Shown in pieces: positions 36,867 to 45,413 of a stretch of 45,413 nt of DNA. Position 1 is the stretch's first letter; each line of letters opens with the position of its first letter. A program made the translations under genes and the position numbers. The notes beneath the pieces were generated by a model. The model was not told the DNA's origin, did not search any database, and was given only the letters and a program-made list of their open reading frames with translations. The stretch comes from Candidatus Anaerobiospirillum stercoravium (lineage in GTDB: Bacteria; Pseudomonadota; Gammaproteobacteria; Enterobacterales; Succinivibrionaceae): positions 1 through 45,413 of the forward strand of contig DXIF01000160.1 of assembly GCA_019113025.1 (NCBI GenBank), in the 5' to 3' direction.

Positions 36867-37432
36867 CTCCTAAAGTTGTGTTAGGCGTAAGACGCCAGAC
36901 TTTACTGTACCAGCCTCAAGGGGGAGTGCTGGGCTAGGGAGATAAATGAGCAAGCTTTTGAGAAAAAGGGTCAAGGGGGCGGGCGCTGCTTTTCGTTAGA
37001 ATGAAAGCAGTAGCAAAACAAGTGTCCAAGTTTTTTGCACAGGTGCAATACTCGGAGGCAAAGCCTCTCGGTGGCTAAATTCCTTGTTCCGAGCGCTTTA
37101 CTGGGTAGCCAACACCTCCAACTCGAGGATTCAGGCGTTCAAATTTTTGGACATTAGTTTTGTCACCGCTTCCAATGCGCCCCTTGCTGGAGCGAAGACG
37201 CAGGGCGTAGCGCTGGGTATGGCTGCTGCCAAGGTGCGGCCGCGGCGCCGCCTCGGCGTTGGGGGCGCGCTCGCAGCCCGTGCCGGGTGCTTGGTGCCCA
37301 ATCTTTGCTTTTGTGGCATTTGCCCCTTGCGTCTTACGCTCAGGCGGGCTATATCTGTTAAGAGCAAAGTGGTCACGTTAAGGCGTGGTGCCTTGGCGTG
37401 AGTACAGGACATGAGAGGCTTGAGGAGTGCCT

Positions 37433-38440
37433 ATGTCTGATTTAAACCAAATCTTTAGTGCTGCAGGGAGCCCAGGTGGCGCCGATGCCATCGATATGGC
37501 TCGTTTGTCCCATCGTACCGATGATACTGCCGCCCCTAAGGTTTACTTTACCCGTGAGATTACCCCGAAGGGCTTGCTTGCCGCTTACGAGGCCCTAGGC
37601 CGCGTGCCATCGGGCAAGGTTGCCTGCAAGTTATCCTCTGGTGAGGCTGGTAATAAGCACTATTTGCAACCGGCCTTGATCAAAGACTTGGTGCAAAAGC
37701 TTGAGGGTACGATTGTTGAGTGCAACACCGCCTATGAGGGCGCGCGTTGCCAAAGTGCCGACCACTGGAAGGTTATCAACGACCACGGCTTTACCGCGAT
37801 TGCTCCTTTTGACCTTATGGATGAAGACGGGGAAATGAAGCTCCCGGTTAAGCACGGCAAGTACTTATCCTACGATGTAGTGGGCGATCACTTAAGCCGC
37901 TATGACTTCATGGTCGTGCTCTCGCACGCGAAGGGTCACGCCATGGGGGGCTTTGGCGGCGCGCTCAAGAACATCTCCATTGGTGTGGCTTCGACCCACG
38001 GTAAGGGCTTAATCCACACCGCCGGCCGCACCGATAAGTTCGGCGCCTTTATGACTGAGGCCAACGGTGCCTTCCTTAGCATCGAGAGCCCAGAGCACAA
38101 CCAGTTTATCGAGTCGATGGCCGAGGCCGCGAGCGCCGTCTATGACTACTTTGACCAGGGTCAGCGCATGCTCTTTATCTCGGTAGTCAACAACCTCTCG
38201 GTTGACTGCGATTGCGACGGCAATGCCGCCCCACCATGCATGCGTGATATCGGTATCTTAGCTTCGTTAGATCCTGTCGCCATCGACCAAGCCTTTATCG
38301 ACTTAGTAAACCTCGCTCCAGATAACGGCCCTATGCTCGAGCGTATCCACAGTCGCAATGGCACCTTGATCCTAGATCGGGCCCAAGAGTTGGGTGTGGG
38401 TAAGAAGCATTACCAATTCATCGACTTAGATCGCGCTTAA
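37433..38440 (+). CDS. DUF362-domain protein without a signal peptide (cytosolic paralog)
   Basis: YDFMVVLSHAKGHAMGGFGGALKNISIGVASTHGKGLIHTAGRTDKF; SVDCDCDGNAAPPCMRDIGILASLDPVAIDQAFIDLV; no hydrophobic N-terminus. Confidence 0.85.
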   Translation: MSDLNQIFSAAGSPGGADAIDMARLSHRTDDTAAPKVYFTREITPKGLLAAYEALGRVPSGKVACKLSSGEAGNKHYLQPALIKDLVQKLEGTIVECNTAYEGARCQSADHWKVINDHGFTAIAPFDLMDEDGEMKLPVKHGKYLSYDVVGDHLSRYDFMVVLSHAKGHAMGGFGGALKNISIGVASTHGKGLIHTAGRTDKFGAFMTEANGAFLSIESPEHNQFIESMAEAASAVYDYFDQGQRMLFISVVNNLSVDCDCDGNAAPPCMRDIGILASLDPVAIDQAFIDLVNLAPDNGPMLERIHSRNGTLILDRAQELGVGKKHYQFIDLDRA

Positions 38441-38468
38441 TCGCGTCTTGCCGACGCGCTCGCGCGGC

Positions 38469-38505
38469 GCCCCGCCTGGCAGGCCTCAGGGCTGCCCGGC
38501 GGGGC
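38469..38505. terminator. GC-rich hairpin 3' of the cytosolic DUF362 gene
   Basis: GCCCCGCCTGGCAG-loop-CTGCCCGGCGGGGC with one mismatch. Confidence 0.45.
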
Positions 38506-38530
38506 CGCCTTCTCCGCCGCCATGGCGGCG

Positions 38531-38576
38531 CCAAAAACAAGCGGCTGGAGGAAAACCTCCGGCCGCTTGTTTTTGG
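38531..38576. terminator. Long, probably bidirectional terminator between convergent DUF362 and ilvD
   Basis: CCAAAAACAAGCGGCTGGAGG-AAAA-CCTCCGGCCGCTTGTTTTTGG, 21-bp stem with one G-T pair and A/T tracts on both flanks. Confidence 0.85.
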
Positions 38577-38649
38577 GGGCCCAGCTATGAGACTGGGCGC
38601 TGGGCCTGCGGGCTTTGTTTTGCCCGCAGGCTTGTGAGCGCAGCTAAGC

Positions 38650-40488
38650 TTAGCGCAGCTTGGCTAAGTCGCGCACGCCGCCCTTGTCGGCCGATGCCGC
38701 TAAGGAGGCATAGGTCTTCAAGGCGGTGGAAACGACACGATCGCGGTGGGCGGGCTGGTAGGCATAGCTGCCGCGCTGCTCCATTTGGGCCTGACGCTCT
38801 TGGAGCTCGTCCTCATCGACCGTAAGCGCGATGACACGATTAGGAATGTCGATCTTGATCATGTCGCCATCCTTGACCAAGGCGATGGTACCGCCGTTAG
38901 CGGCCTCAGGGGAGACGTGACCAATCGACAGACCCGAGGTGCCACCGGAGAAACGGCCGTCGGTGATTAAGGCGCATTGCTTGCCCAAGCCCATCGACTT
39001 TAAGTACGAGGTTGGGTAGAGCATCTCTTGCATGCCTGGACCGCCCTTCGGGCCTTCGTAGCGGATGACTACGACATGACCGGCCTTAACCTTGCCCGAT
39101 AAGATGCCGTCTACGGCCTCTTCTTGCGACTCAAAGACAATCGCTGGGCCGACAAAGGTCAGAATCGAGCTGTCGACACCGGCAGTCTTCACGATGCAGC
39201 CGTCTTGAGCTAAGTTGCCATAGAGCACAGCTAAGCCGCCGTCTTGGCTGTAGGCGTGAGCCTTATCGCGAATGCAACCTGCCACGCGGTCTTGGTCGGC
39301 CGCCTCAAAGAACTTGTTCTGGGAGAACGGCTTAATCGTACGGACGCGGCCTGGGGCGGCAAGGTAGAACTTCTTAACCTCAGGGTCGGAAGTCAGGTCG
39401 AGCGCGTACTGCTTAAGTTGCTCGGCCATGGAGCATTGCAGCACGGTGCGGCAGTCATGGTGTAACAGGCCCGCTTTATCCAGCTCATGTAAGATTGACA
39501 TGATGCCACCGGCGCGGTGCACATCCTCGATGTGGAAGTCTGGGGTCGATGGGGCGACCTTGCACAGGTGCGGTACGTGGCGCGATAAGCGGTCGATGTC
39601 GGCCATGGTGAAGTCCACCCCGGCCTCACAGGCGACGGCTAATAAGTGCAGCACGGTATTGGTCGAACCGCCCATGGCGATATCAAGCGACATGGCGTTT
39701 TCAAAAGCGTCCTTAGTCGCAATTGAGCGTGGTAACACTGAAGCGTCTTCGCCCTCGTAGTAGGCCTTGGCGAGTTTGACGATGAGTTCACCGGCCTTAG
39801 TGAAGAGGTTTTGGCGCAGCTCATGGGTGGCGACGATGGTACCGTTGCCCGGCAGCGCTAAGCCTAAGGCTTCGGTTAAGCAGTTCATCGAGTTGGCGGT
39901 GAACATGCCTGAGCACGAGCCGCAAGTTGGGCAGGCGACGCTTTCAACGGCATTGACCTCTTCGTCCGTGACCTTAGGGTCAGCTGAGACGATCATGGCG
40001 TCGATCAGGTCTAATTTGTGGTGACCTGGGAGCACACCAGCTTCCATCGGGCCGCCGGAGACGAAAATGGTTGGGATATTAAGGCGCATGGTGGCCATTA
40101 ACATGCCTGGGGTGACCTTATCGCAGTTGGAGATGCACACTAAGGCGTCAGCCTTGTGGGCTTGGCACATGTACTCAACGCTATCGGCGATGATTTCGCG
40201 GCTTGGCAGCGAATAGAGCATGCCCGAGTGGCCCATGGCGATACCATCATCAACGGCGATGGTGTTGAACTCCTTGGCCACACCGCCTGCGGCCTCAATG
40301 GCCTTGGCGACTAAGGCGCCGACTTCCTTTAAGTGGACGTGGCCTGGGACAAACTCGGTAAAGGAATTGGCGATGGCGATGATAGGCTTGCCAAAGTCCT
40401 CATCCTTCATGCCGGTGGCCTTCCACAAGGCGCGGGCACCGGCCATCTTCTTGGTTTCGTAGGTGACACTCGAACGATATTTAGGCAT
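38650..40488 (-). CDS. ilvD: Dihydroxy-acid dehydratase
   Basis: [111 protein letters not shown]. Confidence 0.97.
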   Translation of the reverse strand: MPKYRSSVTYETKKMAGARALWKATGMKDEDFGKPIIAIANSFTEFVPGHVHLKEVGALVAKAIEAAGGVAKEFNTIAVDDGIAMGHSGMLYSLPSREIIADSVEYMCQAHKADALVCISNCDKVTPGMLMATMRLNIPTIFVSGGPMEAGVLPGHHKLDLIDAMIVSADPKVTDEEVNAVESVACPTCGSCSGMFTANSMNCLTEALGLALPGNGTIVATHELRQNLFTKAGELIVKLAKAYYEGEDASVLPRSIATKDAFENAMSLDIAMGGSTNTVLHLLAVACEAGVDFTMADIDRLSRHVPHLCKVAPSTPDFHIEDVHRAGGIMSILHELDKAGLLHHDCRTVLQCSMAEQLKQYALDLTSDPEVKKFYLAAPGRVRTIKPFSQNKFFEAADQDRVAGCIRDKAHAYSQDGGLAVLYGNLAQDGCIVKTAGVDSSILTFVGPAIVFESQEEAVDGILSGKVKAGHVVVIRYEGPKGGPGMQEMLYPTSYLKSMGLGKQCALITDGRFSGGTSGLSIGHVSPEAANGGTIALVKDGDMIKIDIPNRVIALTVDEDELQERQAQMEQRGSYAYQPAHRDRVVSTALKTYASLAASADKGGVRDLAKLR

Positions 40489-40581
40489 AAAAATCCCACT
40501 CCTGAAAATAGTAAAAAAAGGCCCCCTAAGGAGCCTTTTAAGGCCCATCCCGACCACGAGATGGGCAAGGCTTAATTATTC

Positions 40582-41520
40582 TTACTTATTGACTGGAGTG
40601 AGCCAGCCCCACTTGTCTTCAATCTTGCCTTGAACCAAGTTAAAGAAGGTTTCTTGCAGCTGCTTGGTGATTGGGCCACGCTTACCGGCGCCGACATCGA
40701 TGCCATCGATCGAGGCAATTGGGGTGATTTCAGCGGCGGTACCGGTGAAGAAGGCTTCATCGGCTAAGTAGCACATCTCGCGCTGCATCTTTTGCTCATA
40801 AACTGGGATGCCTAAGACATCGCGAGCTAACTTGACGATGGCGTCACGAGTGATGCCTGGGAGCAGACCGTTGGTGAATGGAGCGGTGTAGAGGGCGCCA
40901 TCCTTAACAAAGAAGACGTTCTCACCCGAGCCCTCGGAGATAAAGCCGTCGGTGTCTAAGGCGATGGCCTCGACGTAGCCGTTTTGCTTGGCCTCGTTGG
41001 AAATTAAGATCGAGGACAGGTAGTTACCGGCAGCCTTAGCCTCGGTTGGGATGGTGTTAGGAGCTAAGCGGTGCCAGCTGGAGACGCCGACCTTAACGCC
41101 CTTCTCTAATCCTTCTTCGCCTAAGTAAGCACCCCATGGCATGGCCGCAACCATGACCTGAGCTTGCGAACCCTCTGGGAAGTGGACGCCTAAGCCGACA
41201 TTGCCCATGAAGATCAATGGGCGGATATAGCCCGAATCAAGGCCGTTTTCGGAGATGATATCACAGCAGGCCTGCTTGACTTGCTCCTTGGTGAATGGAA
41301 CAGGGAAGCGGTAAATCTTAGCGGAGTTGAACAGGCGGGTGATGTGCTCCTCTAAGCGGAAGACGCATGGGCCCTTTGGGGTCGAGTAAGCACGAATACC
41401 CTCGAACACTGCGGTGCCATAGTGTAAGGCGTGAGACAGGACGTGGACCTTAGCATCCTCATAAGGGACCATCTTGCCGTCCATCCAGATGTACTTAGTT
41501 GGGGTGTTGTTTAAGCTCAT
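40582..41520 (-). CDS. ilvE: Branched-chain-amino-acid aminotransferase
   Basis: YIWMDGKMVPYEDAKVHVLSHALHYGTAVFEGIRAYSTPKG; EAKAAGNYLSSILISNEAKQNGYVEAIALD; SEGSGENVFFVKDG. Confidence 0.96.
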   Translation of the reverse strand: MSLNNTPTKYIWMDGKMVPYEDAKVHVLSHALHYGTAVFEGIRAYSTPKGPCVFRLEEHITRLFNSAKIYRFPVPFTKEQVKQACCDIISENGLDSGYIRPLIFMGNVGLGVHFPEGSQAQVMVAAMPWGAYLGEEGLEKGVKVGVSSWHRLAPNTIPTEAKAAGNYLSSILISNEAKQNGYVEAIALDTDGFISEGSGENVFFVKDGALYTAPFTNGLLPGITRDAIVKLARDVLGIPVYEQKMQREMCYLADEAFFTGTAAEITPIASIDGIDVGAGKRGPITKQLQETFFNLVQGKIEDKWGWLTPVNK

Positions 41521-41561
41521 GATTAAACTCCTACGTCGCCGCTCACGTAACGTCCTAGACC

Positions 41562-41747
41562 CTAGATGGCGCCTGAGCCTAAAGCTAAGCTCATGCTGAG
41601 CTTACAGCTTCGTCTTAAGTTTGCCATCTGACGTAGCCTACGCTTCTGAGCCTTGCCCAGAGGTGGCGTAGCAATGAGTACAAGGGCACCGCTCATTGCT
41701 GGGAGCAGCCAAAATTAAGCCTTAATAGTTTTGAAGCGTAGCTTCAA
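41562..41747 (-). promoter_or_regulatory. Structured ilvE leader with possible leader ORF (candidate attenuator)
   Basis: Inverted repeats TTGAAGC/GCTTCAA (41731-41747), AGCAATGAG/CTCATTGCT (about 41670-41700) and TAAGCTCA/TGAGCTTA (about 41584-41609); 44-codon ORF MSGALVLIATPPLGKAQKRR... at 41562-41696. Confidence 0.35.
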
Positions 41748-42068
41748 TAAAATTCATGATAGCGCGATCGAGGCAAGCTCTGGGGTGGGGCCCGCAGCTG
41801 CATTAGCTTGGTGCGCCCTAATGCACTATATGCCGCCGCGCAAAGTCGCACGGCGCGCTGCTATTGGTACCTAGTTTGCCCTTTATTTGCGCTTATTTAT
41901 GGGATCGTGCTGCCAGTTACCTGTACGGCGCGCGCCGCAATGATGCTGGCAGATGTTGGTATTGAGCCCCGCTTTAGTGCGTTATCGTGCACTTTTGCGG
42001 GGCGGAGCCTGGGCCGGTGGGTCTTGCCCTCGGGCCTGAGTCGCGGTGCGGGCTGTGAGCGCGTACCG

Positions 42069-42135
42069 CTAAACGTGCACTACCTAAGCGTGCACTGCTA
42101 AACGTGCACTGCTAAATGTGCACTGTTAAGCGTGC
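42069..42135. repeat. About five copies of a 14-15 nt tandem repeat overlapping the 3' end of the BASS gene
   Basis: ctaaacgtgcacta / cctaagcgtgcactg / ctaaacgtgcactg / ctaaatgtgcactg / ttaagcgtgctta. Confidence 0.8.
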
Positions 42136-43121
42136 TTAGCCGCGACCTTGGTCTCAGCGGTTGCTGCCGCCTTGGTGGCTTGGGCTGGTTCGTCCTCATC
42201 CTTCATATTGGCAAAGATGGTGGCGAGGATTGGGCCCGAGATGTTGTGCCAAACCGAGAAGATGGCCGAAGGCACGGCCGATAATGGGTCGAAGTGTGCC
42301 ATGGCCAGAGCGACGCCTAAACCGGAGTTTTGCATGCCCACTTCAATGGAGAGCGCCTTGCGCTTCTTGAGGTTCATGCGCAGCGCCTTGGCTAAGACAT
42401 AGCCTAGGGCTAAGCCCAAGCAATTGTGCAAGATGACTACCGCGAAGATTAACAGGCCGGTCTGGGCGATTTGATCACGGCTGACTGCAACTACGGCGAC
42501 CACAATGGCGATGATGGCGGCAACCGAAACTAAAGGCAGAGCCGAAACGGCGACGGCTAAGTGCTTGCCGAAGAATGCGTTGACCACGACACCGGCGACG
42601 ATCGGCAGAATTACGATGTTGATGATCGACAGGAACATCGCCATCGGGTCAACCTCAACCCATTGCTGTGCAAAGAGGAAGATCAAGGCTGGGGTGACGA
42701 TTGGGGCCATGACCGTGGTGCAAGCCGAGATGGTGACAGAAAGCGGAACATCACCACGGCTTAAGAAGGTCATGACGTTGGAGGCGGTACCGCCCGGGCA
42801 GCAGCCGACCAAGATTACGCCTACTGCAATCTCCGAAGGCAGGCTTAACACCACGCACAGACCATAGGCTAACAGCGGCATGATGATGAACTGGCCGAGG
42901 ATACCAATCAGCACATCCAGTGGGCGCTTGACCACTTCCGAGAAGTCCTTGGCCTTTAAGGTCAGGCCCATGCCGAACATCACGATACCAAGCAGAATGC
43001 TGATGTAAGGGGCAAGGAAGGTGAAAGCAGCCGGGGCCATAAAGGCGATCACGGCGGCGACAATGACCCACAACGCGAAGGTCTTGCCAAAGAAGGCACT
43101 CAATTTAGCTAAGGTCTGCAT
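42126..43121 (-). CDS. Bile acid:sodium symporter (BASS) family transporter
   Basis: GIVMFGMGLTLKAKDFSEVVKRPLDVLIGILGQFIIMPLLAYGL; GVILVGCCPGGTASNVMTFLSRGDVPLSVTISACTTVMAPIVTP; EVGMQNSGLGVALA. Confidence 0.93.
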   Translation of the reverse strand: MQTLAKLSAFFGKTFALWVIVAAVIAFMAPAAFTFLAPYISILLGIVMFGMGLTLKAKDFSEVVKRPLDVLIGILGQFIIMPLLAYGLCVVLSLPSEIAVGVILVGCCPGGTASNVMTFLSRGDVPLSVTISACTTVMAPIVTPALIFLFAQQWVEVDPMAMFLSIINIVILPIVAGVVVNAFFGKHLAVAVSALPLVSVAAIIAIVVAVVAVSRDQIAQTGLLIFAVVILHNCLGLALGYVLAKALRMNLKKRKALSIEVGMQNSGLGVALAMAHFDPLSAVPSAIFSVWHNISGPILATIFANMKDEDEPAQATKAAATAETKVAAKHA

Positions 43122-43456
43122 AGAGCCTCCAGTCATCATGTGTCGACCGCCGGTGCTTAAGTCTGTTCCTGTTCCTCTTGCTACCAGTGCGGAACGAGGA
43201 GCGGAACGGTGAACGAAACGATGAACGCATCTATCCCGGCGGCAGCGCGCCCGTTTTCTTAAAAGAAAACTCCGGCAGGCCCAGTGCTGAGTTGGGCTTT
43301 GCTGCAGGTGGGGCGAGCCTACGATGACTTAATCAAGAAAACAGAAAGCTGAGGCCGCGCTCGTAAGCTGGGCCCGATATCAGCTGGGGTGAAGCAGGCT
43401 AGGCTCAAGGTGTATCCCGAGGCCACCCCTCAAGATCACTTAATCAGGTTCTCACT

Positions 43457-43487
43457 GATCCTAGATGAAGGCGCCGAATCTAGGATC
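43457..43487. repeat. Perfect 10-bp inverted repeat in a noncoding region
   Basis: GATCCTAGAT-gaaggcgccga-ATCTAGGATC. Confidence 0.7.
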
Positions 43488-43890
43488 GGGGGTAACGGAG
43501 TTCCTGCTAGGGCGTGAGGGAGCTTCACCGCAATGCGCCAAGCTGGATCATGAAAGCGCAAGAATAGCAGCGCGTTTCATGAGGCAAAAATGAGGCTTAA
43601 GCCTTATTGCTTGCCGCGTGGCCTCATTGTAGAGAGCCTGTGATGAAGTGCACGTTTGTGCCCCTAATTGATGCACGTAGTACGCATTTCCCAAAATTGT
43701 CGCCTTGGTTGCACCAAAACAAGGCAATTTTAGGAGCATAACAAGCGTTTGCGCGCCCTGATGGGCTGGGATTGGGGCAATTGCGGCTGCTTGCAGTTTT
43801 AGGTAAGCAAACTGTGCGGCGTGGTGACAGCCGCGTTAACGTGACGCGAGGTGACGCAAAGCGGCGGCATGGAGATGGTTTTGAAGGGGG

Positions 43891-44799
43891 CTAGGCGCGG
43901 GTCTTAACTACGATTGGCGCAGTATCATCAATCACTGCCATGCGCGCAGAGCGAATGATGGAGCCCAGATCGCTGTGCTCGGGATCTACTTGGTAGACCT
44001 CGGCCGTGTCATGGTCGACGGTGTTGAGGTAGTACCAAGTATGGGGCAGAGGGATGAGCTGTTCCTGGTCGGTGGTACGCATGAAGGTGATGAAGTCCTT
44101 AATGTTCTTGGTCGGGACTTTAATGCCTTGCGCGATCATCTTGGGTAAGTCGTACTCCCACCAATTGAGCTCAAGCAGGTCGGAGATGACTTCATCGGGG
44201 AAGCGGTAGCCCTTAATGATACCGTGACTGTTCTCACCACCGCCGGTTCCGGCCACAATGGCGTAAGGTGGTACATCGTGTGTGATGATGGAGCCGGCGC
44301 CAATCACAGCACCATGGCCGATGGTGACGTCCTTGGGAAAGATGCAGTGGCAGCCCACCCACACATCGTGGCCAATGGTGATTTTGCTGCTGGCTTCGCC
44401 GTCTGCTTGTAATTGATCGCGGCGTAATGGAATATAACCGGAATAATCCATAAAACTAATATTATGCAAAATTGCGGTTGAGGTGGTGATCTTGGTAAAG
44501 TCGTGCCAGCCAACACCGATTTCGCTGTTATAACCAATGGAGCAATAGCGACCGATAGTGCTGGCTAAGACGGTGGTGTGAAGTGAGCAGTAGGAGTAAG
44601 AGCCGATGGTTACGCGATCGAGCTGGGCATAGGGGCGCAAGTTGACGCCGCGCTCAAACATGAGGTTACGACTAAAGGCCACCCGGTCATCGATGTTGAG
44701 ACCTAGGGGTTTTAACTGCTGACAGACATCATTAGATAGATGAAGTCGCTCCGGTTCAGGTGGAATAAGATTGAATTGTTTTATCGTAATTGAGCTCAT
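43891..44799 (-). CDS. CatB-like hexapeptide-repeat (left-handed beta-helix) O-acetyltransferase
   Basis: VTIGSYSYCSLHTTVLASTIGRYCSIGYNSEIG; KITIGHDVWVGCHCIFPKDVTIGHGAVIGAGSIITHDVPPYAIVAG. Confidence 0.85.
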   Translation of the reverse strand: MSSITIKQFNLIPPEPERLHLSNDVCQQLKPLGLNIDDRVAFSRNLMFERGVNLRPYAQLDRVTIGSYSYCSLHTTVLASTIGRYCSIGYNSEIGVGWHDFTKITTSTAILHNISFMDYSGYIPLRRDQLQADGEASSKITIGHDVWVGCHCIFPKDVTIGHGAVIGAGSIITHDVPPYAIVAGTGGGENSHGIIKGYRFPDEVISDLLELNWWEYDLPKMIAQGIKVPTKNIKDFITFMRTTDQEQLIPLPHTWYYLNTVDHDTAEVYQVDPEHSDLGSIIRSARMAVIDDTAPIVVKTRA

Positions 44800-45007
44800 A
44801 ATGATATTTCTGAATGCTGTTTTTAATTAAAATACTGGCTTGTTGTTAGCTGATTTAGTTGAGATTATGCTTAGCTTGCTGAGCTTGAAACCTGATTTTT
44901 AGGCGGGGGTATCGTTGGGTGATGGGTAGTCCCTTGCTTGGGGGCCTATGCTGTTTTTTAATCACTGCCACGTTGTTTGGAGCGTGATATGGTTGTTTTA
45001 ATAAAAA

Positions 45008-45038
45008 TAAGGCGCCAGAAGCAAATGGTGGCGCCTTA
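45008..45038 (-). terminator. Rho-independent terminator for the FabH-like gene
   Basis: On the minus strand TAAGGCGCCA-CCATTTGCTTC-TGGCGCCTTATTTTTATT; 10-bp perfect stem plus U tract. Confidence 0.85.
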
Positions 45039-45060
45039 ACACCATTAGTTAACTTTATTA

Positions 45061-45375
45061 CTAATTGGGATGCGATTGCGTGTAAATTGGTTTGAGACAG
45101 TGCTCGGTGAAGTGATGGTTGGTCTCAATGATGGCGCTAACCGTACCAGGCTCAATCACGAAGTCGCTAAAGCCCCAGTTTAGGCCGACGCCAAAGCTCG
45201 CGTTGAAGATATGGGCCGGATGGTCGAGGTCGTGTAGGTTATGACAAATCGTGGTTAGGGCAGAGGCGGCGCTGGTATTACCATACTGGTCGAGGCTGAT
45301 TAAGACCTTGGCGGGATCGAGCTCAAGGCGCGTTGTAATCGTATTGATAATTTGGCGATTGGCTTGGTGGAAGGT
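45061..45375 (-). pseudogene. C-terminal fragment of a 3-oxoacyl-ACP synthase III (FabH-like), reading frame interrupted at the right edge
   Basis: Minus-strand translation TFHQANRQIINTITTRLELDPAKVLISLDQYGNTSAASALTTICHNLHDLDHPAHIFNASFGVGLNWGFSDFVIEPGTV...; in-frame TGA at 45376-45378 upstream of FHQAN. Confidence 0.75.
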
Positions 45376-45413
45376 TCACTGGAGTGAAATGGGGAGCAGA
45401 ATAAAAACAATGC

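Noticed and set aside
37084-37401. 105-aa plus-strand ORF upstream of the cytosolic DUF362 gene
   Set aside because: Arg/Ala-rich translation without family motif; overlaps an antisense ORF of the same size, typical of GC-rich noncoding DNA.
41808-42101. 97-aa plus-strand ORF between ilvE and the BASS gene
   Set aside because: No recognisable motif, runs through the 14-nt repeats and regulatory region; likely noncoding.
43548-43739. 63-aa minus-strand ORF in the gene-free region
   Set aside because: No domain or coding signal; composition unlike the surrounding genes.
1-45413. CRISPR arrays, tRNA or rRNA genes, prophage modules
   Set aside because: None seen: no regularly spaced repeats with unique spacers, no cloverleaf-like T-loop/acceptor combination noticed, no phage structural genes.

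Overview
The window looks like a GC-rich gammaproteobacterial chromosome segment, possibly Succinivibrionaceae (lineage is a weak inference). Readable content, left to right: the 3' part of a UvrD/Rep-type helicase; yhdT-panF; a minus-strand pair made of a 4008-aa protein carrying both a RecQ-like SF2 core and a UvrD-like SF1 core, followed by a degenerate AAA-ATPase-like protein; galU; yciB; umuC; two overlapping PAS-GGDEF paralogs; a ten-gene minus-strand operon (DUF362-like protein, YraQ/DUF318-like permease, nikBCADE-like nickel/peptide ABC importer, larB, larC, larE); a truncated DUF362 paralog; a divergent cytosolic DUF362 paralog; ilvE-ilvD; a BASS-family transporter; a CatB-like acetyltransferase; and a broken KAS III (FabH-like) 3' end at the right edge. 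The strongest lead is that the operon makes the nickel-pincer nucleotide (NPN) cofactor and imports nickel but has no larA. Its first gene and the divergent paralog both carry a conserved H-x9-K-x15-H pattern. By my recollection this matches the spacing of LarA His174/Lys184/His200, so these DUF362 proteins may be LarA-like nickel-pincer enzymes, one of them exported. The promoter region of the operon carries three 14-nt iterons enclosed by a perfect 8-bp inverted repeat. The second lead is the giant dual-helicase protein and its pseudo-ATPase neighbour. No searches were run; all family calls come from reading motifs.
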